Shown: positions 11,001 to 23,342, counted from the stretch's first letter. The stretch is DNA of 64,000 bases from Nageia nagi (GCA_050084985.1 JBITNC010000001.1:174964001-175028000); one strand, 5' to 3'. Made by a program: numbers and translations. Notes: generated by a model from the letters alone, not told the origin.

Positions 11001-13620
11001 CACATTCCGGTCGCTGTTGTGACCCAACACTCCATCCTGTGAGATGTCGCTTGAAACTGGGCCCTGACCTGGCCATTGGTTGCGCTGAACTCTCTTCATG
11101 ACTCCGAGGCATGCTGCTGCGCTGCTCAATCATCTGGCTGCTCTGAATCTTTGTTCCTGGCCATAAACTAATCATGCCCAGGCAATGTCACTTATTTCCG
11201 TTGCAAAAATTGGGTCACCAAAATGCTGCATCTTGGGTGTGTTGCTGCGGGGCACAACAGAAACTTGTGCTCAGTTCTTTTTTCTCTATTGTTTACAGAA
11301 ACTAATGCTCCTGTGGTCCCCATTTATGTCAAAATTGGAATACAATCCGTGTTTATTTTCCTCCCCGTGAAATATGTGTGATCATATAGTTTTTGTTTTC
11401 TTTAGCCAAAAAATTATGTGATTCAATTTGGCTCTGTTTGCAGTTTTCTAAATTATCACGTTTAATTCCACAGAGAATTTCTTTAGGAGTCTCCTATTCT
11501 TGAAAATCCCCAGCTTCTGGATTCTACAATTTATAACTATAACATAATGCTTTGGTTTCAGCTTTTAGCTGTTTGATCTCTTTCCCACACACGTAGTGCA
11601 GCTGAGCAGCGCTATTCCTTGGCAATCCATGAAGAGACATGCTGCCCTGGCCTCCTCTGGGTTCCTCTTGGATGCCTCATCAAAATTAAGTTATAAACAC
11701 CCTGTAAGAGGCAGATTCCACTTTCTTGTTCTCATTTTCTTGGTTGTGTTGGTCCTAATTAGTTATGCTTCGAATTTTTTGTGGGTGCTGATAAATCATG
11801 TCCAAATCTCTTCTACTCTAGTTTTCTGTCATGGAAAATTCTTTGGATTGTGGGTAATGCTGTTCTGGTGTCCTGTTTCAAATAACTTTTCTTAATTCTA
11901 AGGCTAACTTTGTTCATGGTTTACCAAGTCAAAGAAAATGTTAACGTCATCACCATGTAACACCTAAGTATTGTCTATATGATGGGTCTGTACCAAAGCT
12001 CCACATTGAAATGGCAGAGATGGAGGAGCTGATCTTTATGCTTGCTGCTTTCTTCACACAATGGGCACCTGGAAGCCCTAACCTCGTTTCCTTGAGACAT
12101 CTTGAGTAAGAATTGTTGGTAAAGTGGATATTGATATTATAATTATGTATGGTCTTGTTTTCATTGAAAATGAGAAGTTTGTCATAGGTATTTAAATTAA
12201 TAAGAATTATCTTTTTCTTTTTTAAACTTGAATTGAAATTATTATGGCTGTTTATGTTTTCTTGTTTTTAAAATTTTGTTTTGTTTTTTTATCTCTGTAC
12301 AATTTGAGCTCGAAGTTAAACCTGGCTGCTTCGCATATTTTCTGGAATATGATTATGATGAAAGACGCTAGAAAGATAAAACTAGTGATTTGTCTACTAC
12401 TTTTCTGCTATCATGCAGGAGAAATCACTTTCGGACATGATGAACTCTAGAGTGAAGTTGGCATCTACGATGCTGTTTGTGCATGCTGGTTTATGGTTCT
12501 ATTAATCTTTGATTTTGTGATTTAAATATGTTTGAGAGGCATTCATGGTGCTATTTAGTGCGAAAGGTGGCTGCAAAAGAGAGGCAAGTAATTCCATTTG
12601 AGTTTTAAGATGATGTATTATGTTCCTATTTGTGATAGTGTGCTCCAAAGATTATCACTGAACTAGACAAAGTGAATTATCTATTCACTAACATTCATTC
12701 TCAGGTGGATGAAAGTGATTATATGCAACTGTTAAGGATCTAGTAGATGACAATGAGCATGTGTCTATCTGATTCTTTTCTCCCCTTGTTTAATTTAATT
12801 CTCCAGCTTAGCTGTTATGTTTGTGATTTTTCACAAAGAGCACCTGCCTGTCTATGTTGTCCAATCATTTTGGTGATCTATATTTGTTATTAAATTGAAT
12901 GCTTTTTGAAACAATAGCTTTCAGATATAATATTTGATTATATGCTTTTTTCTTTTGGGATTTCATATCATGCACCTCTGGTTCAACAAAACCAAAAAAA
13001 AATTGTACTGGAATGTGGGGTGTCACCTAATGGTGGGAGTTACACTATATTCATGCAAGAGGGGACTCAATTTCATTCATAGCTTGAGCGAGCACTAATG
13101 TCTGTAGCTTGTTTGAGAAGGAAGTCAAGAGTATTTCATAATTCATTTTGTGTAGTCTAACTTTTCTGTCATTGAGTGTGTTTTTTGATGTATTCGGTTT
13201 AGGGACTGTAGACTTTTTATCAATTTATAAATGCTAGTTACTTGTGATTTTATGTTTAAAATTTAAATATTCTAATCAAATTCAAAACACGGAGATGATA
13301 AATTTATCATTGACTTGCACTTTCCTAGTTTCATTTGCTACAATTCATTAATACTCTTATAAGCAAGTTTTGCAAAACCAACGACACTGATTTTAATAAT
13401 CATTGGATTTGGCGTGCGTTGTGCATGAAAGCTCTGCGTCTTATAATTATAAGCAGGGGTTATACAATTAACACATTTGATTATCAGATATGACGCCTCA
13501 CAAAAGCCTGAACAATTCATTCTGTGATTTAATATCAGTTAGTTTCGTGTTGACCATGCAAGTTGTGGTTTCATAATAATCTATTATTAAGGGAAAGGAT
13601 TTTTAATATCATATTATTAC
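11000..13620. other. No supported gene; a few exon-like islands
   Basis: The region is less AT-biased in places. Islands near 11,595-11,705, 12,000-12,110 and 12,420-12,480 are open in one frame and flanked by plausible AG and GT dinucleotides; one follows a pyrimidine-rich run ending CACGTAG. I could not join them into a protein of a known family, so no gene is called. The rest is T-rich DNA without motifs. Confidence 0.3.
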
Positions 13621-13639
13621 TTACTCTATTGCTGCTGTC

Positions 13640-14460
13640 TACAGAGATACTAGATTTTATTTTGGAGACAAGGAGAGTCTGTCCCCTTATTTATTTATCA
13701 TTATGGATGAGGCTTTATAAAGATGTATTTTGAAAACCCAAGACTTGGGTTCAATTTTGGGTATGAAGCCCCCTTCTTCTATAAGGACTATTGCCTACCA
13801 GGATACCAACAATTTGTTGATGACACACTGCTTTTAGGGAATTCTTTTGTAAAGGAACCATCAGGTTTCAAAAGGATTTTTAATTTATGTGTGTCAGTTT
13901 CCCATCAAATGATTAATTTAGGAAAAAGTGAAGTATTCTTCTTGAATACCCTTGAGAACAAACGAAAAAAAAATTCAAGTATCTTAGGTTTTAATGCCAG
14001 CTCTCTTTCTATAGTTTAGTGTTTACCTTGTAACATTTTTGTTTATAGGAGCTTGTAATAATAGTGTTTGGGATCCTTCATTCGACAAATTTCGGCAAAA
14101 ATTGGCTGTTTGGAAAAGTGCTCTTTTGTGTCAAGCAGGTAAATTATTGTTAATAAAAGTAGTCTCCAATCTCTTCCCATTTACATGCTCTCATTATTTA
14201 AAATTTCTATGAAGATTGAACATAGAATAGAAAGTGTCCAGAAAAGATTCTTATGGGCTGGAGTATAAGAGAACAGTAGAATCCTACTTGCTGCTTTGGA
14301 AAAGTATGTAGACCTAAATCATGGACGTTTAAGTTTGAGAAAGATAATACTTTTAAGAAAGTCTTGGTTGGAAAGTTAGGACAAAGGATTATAGAAGAGG
14401 GATAATGTGGGCTAAAATATTAAAGGTTAAATACTTGGACAACAATTATCCAAAAAGGCT
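13640..14460 (+). pseudogene. L1-type LINE reverse transcriptase relic
   Basis: The segment carries the core signatures of a plant L1 reverse transcriptase, which copies LINE RNA at a nicked target. Near 13,675 the frame reads ESLSPYLFIIMDEAL, the decayed counterpart of the GDPLSPYLF motif. At about 13,807-13,840 QQFVDDTLLLG is the catalytic F/Y-A-D-D box with Ala changed to Val. Downstream come INLGKSEVFFLN and ILGF, in the order expected for the thumb, then WDPSFDKFRQKL and LAVWKSALLCQAGKLLLI of the post-RT region. Several stops and frameshifts occur, and there is no endonuclease, ORF1 or poly-A tail, so this is an internal fragment. The right edge abuts the G0 LTR-like segment. Confidence 0.8.
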
Positions 14461-15226
14461 TGTGCTTGTGTATGTACTTAATTTGATTTTCATTTATTTA
14501 AATATCTAATTATTAGTATTATAGATTTATCTTAATTATTTATGTTATTATCACAATAATTGATATAGTGGACTAATGTGTATTATTTGTAAGTTATTCG
14601 TGGCCGAAGGAGTGGGTGTGACCCAAGGTATGGGTGATCATTATCAAACTACCTATATAATGGAGAATCACATAACTCCATTATCAAGACAGATTTGGTA
14701 AAACAAATTTTGAGATTTGATAGTGGTAATATACTCTTTAGGTGTTTTTTAACATCGTTTTATCAAGATTGGAATCTGGATACCCTCGTTGTCTTATGCA
14801 AGCTGTCATATTTTTATTGTGTAAGAAGTAAAATTCTTGCAGGTTGGCAAACTTGTGATCTTTCGTTGGGCATATGGATCTTTCAAAAGATGACTGTTGA
14901 TGACCCATATCCAGATCGCCAACGACCCATTTCCTGTAGGGCCGATCGCCAATGGTTCATTTCCTGAGGATAAGAGCCTTGGGGATTTCATGTGTATTTT
15001 TGTGAGGTCATCATTCGTCTATGTTCATCCTTAGTTCGTCATAGGTAAATACAATAGGCAAGTATCTGAATTTGATTCTTGATAGGCATATATCATCGCA
15101 TATCTTCTATTACTTTCATTTATTGAAGTGTGATGATTGGCCATTGGAATATTCGACCTAAAGGAGATGTTAGAATTGTTATTTATTATTTAATTATTGT
15201 GGTTTCGTATTTTTTAAATATCTACA
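14461..15226 (+). repeat. Putative 5' LTR of gypsy-type element G0
   Basis: The segment lies directly before a degenerate primer-binding site at about 15,228-15,246 (TTGGTGAACTTGATGAT). That site matches the G2 site TTTGGTGAACCCGACGTG apart from mostly C-to-T-type changes. It ends in ...CTACA. A TATA-like CTATATAATGG lies at about 14,653, as in the G2 LTR. No second copy is present in the window, so the left edge is an estimate. Two units of the dispersed palindrome family lie at about 14,911-14,960. Confidence 0.5.
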
Positions 15227-15487
15227 GATTGGTGAACTTGATGATTTTACACTACTTGTGCCAAAACCCTTACGGTTTTTGGAAAGGACTAATTATGTCA
15301 TTTTAGAATTTTTGAAATGACAAATTCAAGAAAGATTGCCACATTCTTAGCCTATAAATGTCATGATATAGCTGAGTTTCATGCCTTCCCACATGAAGAT
15401 CATGAAGAAGGAGAAGGAAGTTGTAATGCGCAACCTATATCTTCCTTTCAAGAAATTGTGTGACATGAAATACAATGTGATTGCGTA

Positions 15488-16390
15488 ATGCAAGGACTAG
15501 ATTTTGATTTTGATGAGTCAACTAGCCCATTGTGTGTAGAGATTCACACTGTCGCTTTGCCTAATAACCACAAAAGTTTGAAATTTTGCAAGTTCACTAG
15601 TCAAGGTGATATAAGAAAACATATCCAATGGTTTCGTGATGAATGTGAGTTGAAAGTTGGGACTGACCAAAGAGTGCTTGCAAAGTTCTTTTTGCATAGT
15701 TTGGAGGAGTATGCTTGTGATTGGTTCTTTTCTTTACTTGAAGCCTCAATTACAACATTTTTGTGAGCTTCGTATTCAATTTGTTGATCTATATAAACAT
15801 AATTTGAAGCAAGAGGTGACCCTAAAGCAAAGACCATTGATAAGAGTTGATAAATTCATTATGCGGTTCAAAAAGATGTGGCAACAAGTAAGGATCAAGA
15901 TTGATCAAAAACATATAAGTCATGTTTTTAAAGAATCTCTTCTCTTGCAATTACAAGCATATGATATGGATTATACTCATATAGGGTTTTCAAAAATGAC
16001 TCATAAGTTGATTGAGAAATTAAAAAATGCTTGTCAACATGGGTCAAGTATGAGCAAGAAAAAGACAGAAGGAAAGAGGCCATATCACGCAAAGAAAGAA
16101 ACTAACAAAGTAAATGTGGTTGAAAAAGAGAAGGATGAACCAAAGAGAGGTGAAAGATCTACTTATATTAGATTTCTAGAAGCTCCACGTCTCATTCTAA
16201 GGGATCTTATCCAAATGAATCTTCTTCAACCATTGCCAAAAGGAGGAGCAAAAATTAGAAACAAAACCTAATTGGTATAATCCATATGCTTATTGTTCTT
16301 TTCATCAGTTAAGAGGACATTATACAAATTCTTGTTGAAGATCGAGAAACAAAATTCAAGAGTTGATCAAAAGTGGTGCATATGTTTGTG
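15488..16390 (+). pseudogene. G0 gypsy-type gag relic
   Basis: The product corresponds to a Retrotrans_gag-type capsid protein and parallels the G2 gag almost residue by residue. Shared patches include IQWFRDECELKVGTDQR (G2: IQGFKDECELTIGTDQR), FIMRFKKMWQQVRIK, LQLQAYDMDYTHIGFS and LRDLIQMNLLQPLPK. A zinc-knuckle-like segment, YCSFHQLRGHYTNSC, follows at about 16,290-16,336. One frameshift near 15,760 separates the N-terminal block (15,488-15,763) from the capsid block (15,657-16,271 frame). A stop follows GGAKIRNKT, and the knuckle is in another frame. The element cannot make a full Gag. Confidence 0.85.
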
Positions 16391-16409
16391 TCTAATGATA
16401 AACATGTGA

Positions 16410-17213
16410 ATGCCAATTTTCAATGAAGAGATTTGTGCAACTATGAAGAAAGGAAGGCCACCAAAGCAAATTATAGATCCGGTTTCAACAGAAAGAAAAT
16501 GTCTTCCAAAAGATCTTAGAAGTTTCAATTTGGTAGATCAACTAAAGAACACCCAAGCGAAGATAAGTTTGTTTGAGTTGATTTCTACTTCTAAGGTTGA
16601 TAGGGATATTCTTTATGGAGCATTTTGAAGCGAACAAGTGGATACAAATATTTCAATTGTTGCATTTTTTGAGTTTGTGGAGACATGGAGTCATTGCAAC
16701 ATGATTAAATTTGATGATAAGGACCGTCCAAGCAAGGATGTAGTTGATCAACATGAGACAGTCTGTATTTAGACCAAGATTTTTAATGCTACAATAAGAA
16801 AAACGTTAATTGATGGAGGATCAACCTTGAACATCACCTCTATTGATCTCCTTGATCAACTTGACCAAACTAAGCTTCCTCCCATGGAAAAATCAATTAT
16901 GAGAATAAAAGAATTTGATAATACTGCAAGGCATTGTGTTGGAATCATCAAATTGCCAATCAAAGTGGGTCCAAAGACCATTACAACTCCTCATGTCATG
17001 GAAGGAAAATTTCCTTATAACCTTATTCTTGGAAGGCCTTGGATACATAACATGGGAGTGGTTCCATCCACACTGCACAAGTGTATCCAATTTGAATATA
17101 AGGGAAAAATAGTCAAGGTGGATGCATATGAAGAATCAACAAAGAGGTGTAGTTTGGTATACTTAGAAAAATTTGCTCCTTTTAATGTGGCGAAAAAACT
17201 TACTCCCATATAG
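16410..17213 (+). pseudogene. G0 aspartic protease region
   Basis: A spacer (LPKDLRSFNLVDQLKN) leads into a retroviral-type aspartic protease. The active-site motif is TLIDGGSTLNI at about 16,803-16,830, where the usual D-S/T-G is D-G-G. The conserved C-terminal flap partner NLILGRPWIHNMG lies at about 17,020-17,060. The protease would cut the Gag-Pol polyprotein. At least two stops (after GAF at 16,628 and at 16,770) break the reading frame upstream of the active site. The downstream reverse transcriptase is absent: only a G-patch-like remnant (GGKILGKSKQGIEQF, near 17,641-17,690) follows before C1 cuts in at 17,823. Confidence 0.8.
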
Positions 17214-17340
17214 AAGGCTTTGTAAAAAATGAAACAATAGACCAAGATTGAAGAAATAAAACCTGACACATACAAAATTTCAAATGTGAATGCTCTCAAT
17301 TCTATTCAAGATTTTGGCAGACCCACAACAACCCCAAAAG

Positions 17341-17447
17341 AGGATCACCAGAGGTCCATTTCTGCATAAGAGGACCGCCAACAGTTTGTTTGCAAAGAGG
17401 ACGATTGCTAGCGATCCGTTCTTAAGACATAAGATTGCTAATGTTCT
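17341..17447 (+). repeat. Four imperfect palindromic units, about 30-nt phased
   Basis: Units of about 17-20 nt begin at 17341 (AGGATCACCAGAGGTCC), 17371 (AGGACCGCCAACAGTTT), 17398 (AGGACGATTGCTAGCGATCC) and 17431 (AAGATTGCTAATGTTCT). They are spaced 30, 27 and 33 nt apart with related spacers. They match units dispersed through G2. One frame reads repeats such as KRITRGPFLH and KRTIASDPFL. Confidence 0.65.
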
Positions 17448-17822
17448 GATTCCAATGCAAAGAGTACAAACTAAGAGATCAACACCACTCTACACAACCT
17501 AGATACTTCGTTTGCCACACCAGATTAGCCTATTTCGTCAACTATTTTAACAAAACTTGAAGATCACAAAGGTATGCAAAATTCCTTTTAAAATTTAGTA
17601 CAATATTATTAAATCGCTATATGGTTGATTTATGTAAACATGGAGGAAAAATATTAGGTAAATCAAAACAGGGTATAGAGCAATTTCTTGAAATTTGGGT
17701 AATAAAGCAAAAAATTAAAGTTGGATTCAAATCAAAGGTAAAGGAGGATTTTCCATTTTTCTACCTTTCAAAACCTATTGTAGTTGTTGAGTTATCATAA
17801 TTATCAGATGATGAAGATTCCA

Positions 17823-20123
17823 TGTTGAGCAAGGTGCATGAAAATGTTTTCATTTTTGTCAGCACACTATTACGGACATATGCAATGCTTGTATGAGAAT
17901 TTTCAATGTATATGTGTTTCAATTTGCACAGTTGCAAAAATCGTCAAAAGTTACAAAAATTGTCAAAAAGTTGCAAATGGTGCAAAAGTTGCTCATATGT
18001 GCTTGTTTGGAGATGTTCGGTGTTTATGAGGATGTTTTTGATGTTTGTGTGAAGTATTTACAGGTTGTTTGTGCAAGTTTGCAAAAGTTGCAAAAATTAT
18101 TAAGTTGTCAAAGTTGCAAAAGTTGTCAAAAAGGAGCAAAAGTTGCACATCTTGCTCTTGCATGCCAATGGATTGTGTTGGATGGCCCAACATATCTTTC
18201 GGAATCTCATTTGTCAGTTGGAAGTGAAGTTGTAGTCTTGGACAAAATTCAGTATTGTTTTGGACCACTAATTTAGTGGAAATAATCAATTTTGCTTTAG
18301 GGAGTGTTCGGACAAGTTGGATCCATACTGAGCTTGTCGACATGTGTGGAAATAGTTCAAAATAGTGTTGGAGGTGTTAGCTCAGTGTTTGGGTCGATTG
18401 GTTTCTTCGTCGGTAGTTGGTTGGACAATTTTCCACTTTTTGGGATAGTTGTAAAATTAACTCTAGCGGCCACTTTGTAGATTGAATATTAAGCAAACCA
18501 TAAGAGTTGGATCTTGAAATATTTATTGGAGGTAGTTAGATATGCCGAGAGCTTAAGTTTTAAATTCCAGTTCAAACGAAGTTCGTATGCAGAAACGGTG
18601 AGTGTTGCAATATGGCTCCGAAGTAATTTTTTCAGTTTTGGACATTTTTGTATTGAGGTGACAAAATGATCAAATTCGACCCTTTGTGCTTCCGAACCTC
18701 GAGTTTAATGATTGTTTCACATATATCTCACCGAGATGAGCAACTTTGCCTTTTGAATCATCTCGATCCGAGGTCTCGAAGTATGAGTTTGAATAACTTG
18801 CACAATACTTTGGCCATGACATGTTTGATGAAATGTCTCTAGAAAATAATAGATTGTGTATGTGCAAAATAGTAGGCATGTGACTTTTTTGATAGAATGC
18901 TTCAATGCATTTTGTGGAATGAAAAGAGTGTGATTTGTTTGACAAAATGCCCATCTTTGAGTTCATGACATCTGAAAAACAAAGAATGAGGCGTTACAAT
19001 AACTAAAGTAGTCTATTGAATAGAATGTAAGTTTGGAGATAAATATGTTTTAGAAGTCCATTTGTATTTGATATATGATTTGAAAGCGAACATAGCTGGT
19101 TTGTGTGTTTTTGAAAGAAGCCTATTCAAACATTAAGAAACAACAAATGAATATGATGAGGTGTGAGTGTAAAAAGACAATGAAACATGGTACCGTTAAG
19201 AAGAGTAGGAGCTATTGTCATTATATGCGTCAAGTTGAGTAGGCAACTGTTTCTTTCAAGAAGACAAAAGATGAACAAGAGGAAGAAAGTTGCAACGTGT
19301 TTGTTGTTGTTTGAGAGGTTGCCAAAAGGTAGTGAATATGGACAATTACACAAAGAAACTCTGCATGCTCTTTTTTTAAAGGCAACAAATATATAACATA
19401 TAAAGGAGCAAACATCTACAACATGTGTGAATGCTATTTGAAAAGATTCAATGTGCAGTTTTAGAAGAAGAATATGAAGAGACAAGTTGCATCTTTTTTT
19501 AACAAGTGTTGAGCTAGAATAACATCTTTTTGATCTTTGATATTATTGTTTTGATAGAGCATAGTAGGTATATGGACAAAATATAGAGATAATAAATGTA
19601 CAAGGAGATACATATAAAAAGAGAGGACTTGTATTGAAGGCAAATATGAGGATTTAGTGTAATAGAGATAAAAGGTTGTTGGTTTCCAATATTGAAGAGA
19701 TTAGTGTGTGAGGTGTACAAAGCAGGGAAAAGTGTGATAATCAAAAATGAGAAGAGCAAAGTAAGGTGCTACACTATATAGGGTCGTTGTAACAAATATC
19801 ATACATTCTACTGCTTTCTTGCGAGCTTGCCAAGTCAGTACTTGGCGATAAGAGTTGGTGCTGCTTGGAGTTGATGCTAGAGATTGGGTTGGTTGGTGCC
19901 ATTCTCCGTGGTGGGTGCTATGAAAATTTATAAAAGTCCAACCATTTTTCAGAGTGGATTTGGGTGGGAGCATTAGCAATCCATTGACATAGTGGTTTTT
20001 AACACATCGGGTTTCCACTATAAATATTGTGTTGTGTGGTGAATTGTTTTTGTGCGATTGTTTAATATGCTTTGATTTTATAGTTGGGTAACACTGATTC
20101 ACCCCTCCTCTCAGTGTCACACA
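17823..20123 (+). repeat. C1 5' LTR (about 2.3 kb)
   Basis: It starts TGTTGAGCAAGG and ends near CACACA, just before the primer-binding site. The first 415 bp match the 3' LTR at 27,841-28,239 with many substitutions and small indels. A TATA-like CACTATATAGGG lies at about 19,770. Between 17,930 and 18,150 the words GTTGCAAAA and GTTGTCAAAA are repeated about a dozen times. ORFs inside (for example 19,126-19,485 minus) show no protein signature and are not called. Confidence 0.75.
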
Positions 20124-20134
20124 TAGTTCGTTAA

Positions 20135-20147
20135 TTGTTATCGGAGC
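20135..20147 (+). promoter_or_regulatory. C1 primer-binding site
   Basis: TTGTTATCGGAGC matches the copia site TTGGTATCAGAGC, complementary to the initiator Met tRNA 3' end, with two changes. Its position right after the LTR and 50 bp before the gag ATG supports the call. Confidence 0.75.
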
Positions 20148-20197
20148 TAGGTTCCCAAACAGGTTCAATCAGCTAAGGTGATCTTGGAAGTGACATT

Positions 20198-21615
20198 ATG
20201 GAAAGTGGTGAAGGTTTCTCTTCAAACAAAGCATCAGTTTTTGATGGAAAAAACTACACGTTTTGGAGATTTAGAATGCAAACATATCTTTGTGCTTTGG
20301 GATAGGACAGTTGGGAATTGGTAAGTAGTGGATACACAATATGTGTCACTCCTCTGATTGATGTTGCAACAAAGAAATTATTTGAGAATGATTTAAAGGT
20401 GAAGAATGTGATCATGTGCGAATTAGTAGATAGTGAACTAGTAAAGGTTATGTGATGCAAGATCGCAAAGGAAATTTGGGACGATAAGATCAAGGAAGTA
20501 AAGCTACAAACACATCGAGCTCAGTTCGAAGGGTTGAAGATGAACGAGGATGAGAATATAGAGACCTACATGTTGAGAGTTAATGAAGTTATCAATGCAA
20601 TCATAGGACTTGTAGAAGAAATCGAAGATTCGATCATTGTGATAAATGTATTAAGATATCTTCCTCGAAGGTTTGATTCTAAAATTTCAGCTATAGAAGA
20701 AGCTAAGGATTTAAATTGTTTCAATATTGATGAGATACATGGTTCTTTGATTGCATATGAAATGAGAATAGGAAAATCTAAACCCACAGACAAAGAAGCT
20801 ACCTTTAAGGCAAAAAAAAAACGAAAGCAAAACAAAAATTCAAAGAAGAAGAGACATCAAATGAAATAGAAGCAAACTTTGTTTGAAAACTTAAAAGAGG
20901 AAAAAGAAAATACAAAGGAAAACTATCTTTTAAATGTTTCAACTATGGAGGTGTTGGATAGTTTGCAGCCAAATGTTCGATCAAAGGAAAGAATAACAAT
21001 GATAATGATTCTTATAGAGAAAAATGTGACAAAAAGAAATGAAACTTTAGAAAAGGAAAATTTAAAAAGAAAAGTTTCTTATCTAAGAATGACAGTTCCA
21101 ATGGATATTTTGATGAAGAGTGTAATGAGGCATTGTTTATGGCTTTCGAAGAGGAAAAACATATAAAAGAAGAGATTGATGAAGAAGAAATTGAAGCAAA
21201 AGTATGCTTGGAAGGAGAATTGGTTGCCAAATTAGACGAGTTGAGTGTAGAACGAAAAATATATAAGAAGACTGCAAAGAAGCTTGAAGATGCAAATGAA
21301 ATTCTTACTAGTTTGAAAATAAAGATTAAAGAATTCAAAAAAAATTCAAACTATCTAGAAGCTCAACTCACCATTAAAGTTGAATATAGTAGTAAGTTGG
21401 AAGTAGAAATCACAGGACTCAGTATGCAGTTAGAAGAGATGAACAAGAAAATAAGTTTGTATCATGTACTTGAAGGCAATTCCACCAAGTTGAGTGAGAT
21501 AATTAAGAACCAACGAACATCTCCTATCCAATGGACCACAAAATACAAATGTAAAACCTATAAAATTAGAGGAAAAGAAAGTGCAAATGAATTAAGCAAA
21601 ACCAAACCCAACTAA
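20198..21615 (+). pseudogene. C1 gag with zinc knuckle and coiled-coil tail
   Basis: The likely ATG is at 20,198. Gag starts with FDGKNYTFWRFRMQTYL (DUF4219-like), followed by the UBN2 capsid region (THRAQFEGLKMNEDENIETY, LRYLPRRFDSKISAIEEAKD). A CCHC knuckle at about 20,932-20,975 reads CFNYGGVGHFAAKC, with the second Cys replaced by Tyr. A frameshifted block at 21,133-21,615 is Glu/Lys-rich and heptad-like (ELVAKLDELSVERKIYKK), as in the long Gag of Sireviruses. In-frame stops occur at about 20,305 and 20,454, and frameshifts lie around 20,870-21,130. Gag would form the cytoplasmic particle; this copy cannot. Confidence 0.85.
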
Positions 21616-21629
21616 AGAAGATATAAGAC

Positions 21630-22300
21630 GAGAAAGCAATGTTGACGCTGATGGATTCACAAAGGTTCAAAAGAGAGGGAGATTCATGGGACCCACCAAT
21701 ACATGGAAGAGACCACAACCTAGGTTCAATTCTTTCTTTAATGGCTATTGTTTTAAATGTGGGTATATAACAAGATTTTGTAGAAACATGATTGCATCAA
21801 ATACCTTTCAGGATGAAGAATCTTAACCTATGAAAATTCTTTGCAAAAATCAGAAAATGAAAAACCATCATAAGAGCCCAAGGTAAAAACAAATATGAAA
21901 GGAGAAAGATCAGTTAAAGAATGATAAAGAATCATTGATCTTGTAAACAAAATTTAAAGCACAGAACAAACCAGCCTTACAGATACTTGATAGTGGTTGC
22001 TCAAGTCACATGATCGAAGATAAACAGAGGTTTGAAAAATTGTTGCAGTATAAGGGCAGTTCAATGAAGTTAGACAATAATGATGGTGCTAAGATAGTTG
22101 GTAGAGGCACAATAACGATCAATAATGGAAAGATCAGGTCATAGGAAGTGTTATTTATAGTTGGTCTAAAGCATAATCTATTGAGTGTAAGTCAAATCTG
22201 TGATGGGGGCCATGATGTGATATTTAAGAAATAGGGTTGCTAGATCAAAAAAGTTAGCAGTGGTAAGTTAATTGCAATCGAAATAAGGACATATAGGAAT
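21630..22300 (+). pseudogene. C1 second knuckle and protease
   Basis: At about 21,745-21,790 CFKCGYITRFCRN is a degenerate knuckle that has lost its His. The protease follows at about 21,980 with ILDSGCSSHM, the intact copia D-S-G active site. Next come GRGTITINNGKIRS and FIVGLKHNLLSVSQICD, the usual [VI]-x-G-L-K-H-N-L-L-S-V-S-Q block at about 22,155-22,203. Stops at about 22,142 and 22,231 break the frame. The protease normally processes Gag-Pol. Confidence 0.85.
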
Positions 22301-22993
22301 TTGTATAGGCTTACAAAGACTTCAAAGGGATCATGTTTGCTTGGAAAGGAAGATGACAACTGGTTGTGGTACAAGAGACTTGGGCATCTCAACTTCAACA
22401 ATTTGGTAAAAATAAGCTCCAAGAAGGTTGTGCGAGACATACCTAGTATTGCAAAACCATCCAACACAATTTGTGATTCATGCAAAAAAGGTAAACAAAC
22501 TAGAGCATCATTCAAAATAAAAGAGTATCACACTGGCAAACCATTAGAACTAGTGCACATAGATTTATGCGAACCCATGAGAACATAAAGTATAAATGGC
22601 GACAAATATTTCATGTTGCGCATAAATGAGTACACAAGGATGACATGGGTACAAATTTTTAAGCATAAGTTAGAGGCCCTCAACATGTTTAAGACTTTCA
22701 AGAACCAAGTTGAAAATCAGATTGAAAGAAGAATTAAGTGTCTTAGATCAAACAAAGGAGAGTTCATCTTAGAAGAGTTCACAGAGTACTGCGAGAAGTA
22801 TGGTATTTGGAGACAACTTTTAAGCTGCCAGGACACCTCAACAAAATGGAGTTGTAGAAAGAAAGAACAAGGTAGTACAAGAAATGACAAGAATAATGTT
22901 GGTGGAAAGCAAAATAGCAGAAATGTTTTGGAAAGGGGCAGTTCATACCACATGAAAATAAAATTCCATATGAAATGTGGTTCGATAGGAGAG
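22301..22993 (+). pseudogene. C1 integrase, 5' part
   Basis: The GAG_pre-integrase zinc-binding domain is clear: LWYKRLGHLNFNNLVKIS, then CDSCKKGKQTRASF, giving the H..H..CxxC pattern at about 22,360-22,510. The integrase core begins LELVHIDLCEPMRT, with the first catalytic Asp at about 22,562. The strand-transfer core continues to about 22,990 with frameshifts (IKCLRSNKGEF stands for the second catalytic region, where the usual Asp is Asn). The frame is then cut at 22,994 by the gag-only LTR element. The rest resumes at 25,628. Confidence 0.85.
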
Positions 22994-23313
22994 TGTTATG
23001 AACAAAGTTCCCAAAATAGCATAAAATCACCAAAGAGAGAGCTCAACGCATTGAATAAGAGATAAAATCTGTAATAAGCCACTTCGAGGGGGCAACCTCC
23101 TTTGTAATAAGCCACTTCGAGGGGGCAACCTCCTTTACATCACATCAATTACACAACAATAGACATCTTCAAATGATAATACCTCCTTAGTATATATAGG
23201 AGTCCAAGGGGTGCCACTACAATGAAAGGACACTAGCCGACATACAATAATAATGTAAGGAAATAATAATAACCATAGCCGACCTAACAATAATAATGTA
23301 TAGGGACCTAACA
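22994..23313 (-). repeat. 3' LTR of the gag-only element
   Basis: In minus sense it begins TGTTAGGTCC and ends ...TTCATAACA. A TATATATA box lies at about 23,197-23,206. A 33-bp direct duplication (23,071-23,103 and 23,104-23,136) contains GAGGGGGCAACCTC. It is identical to 25,308-25,627. Confidence 0.95.
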
Positions 23314-23342
23314 TGCCCCTCTCCTTCAAAAAAATGTTGTCC

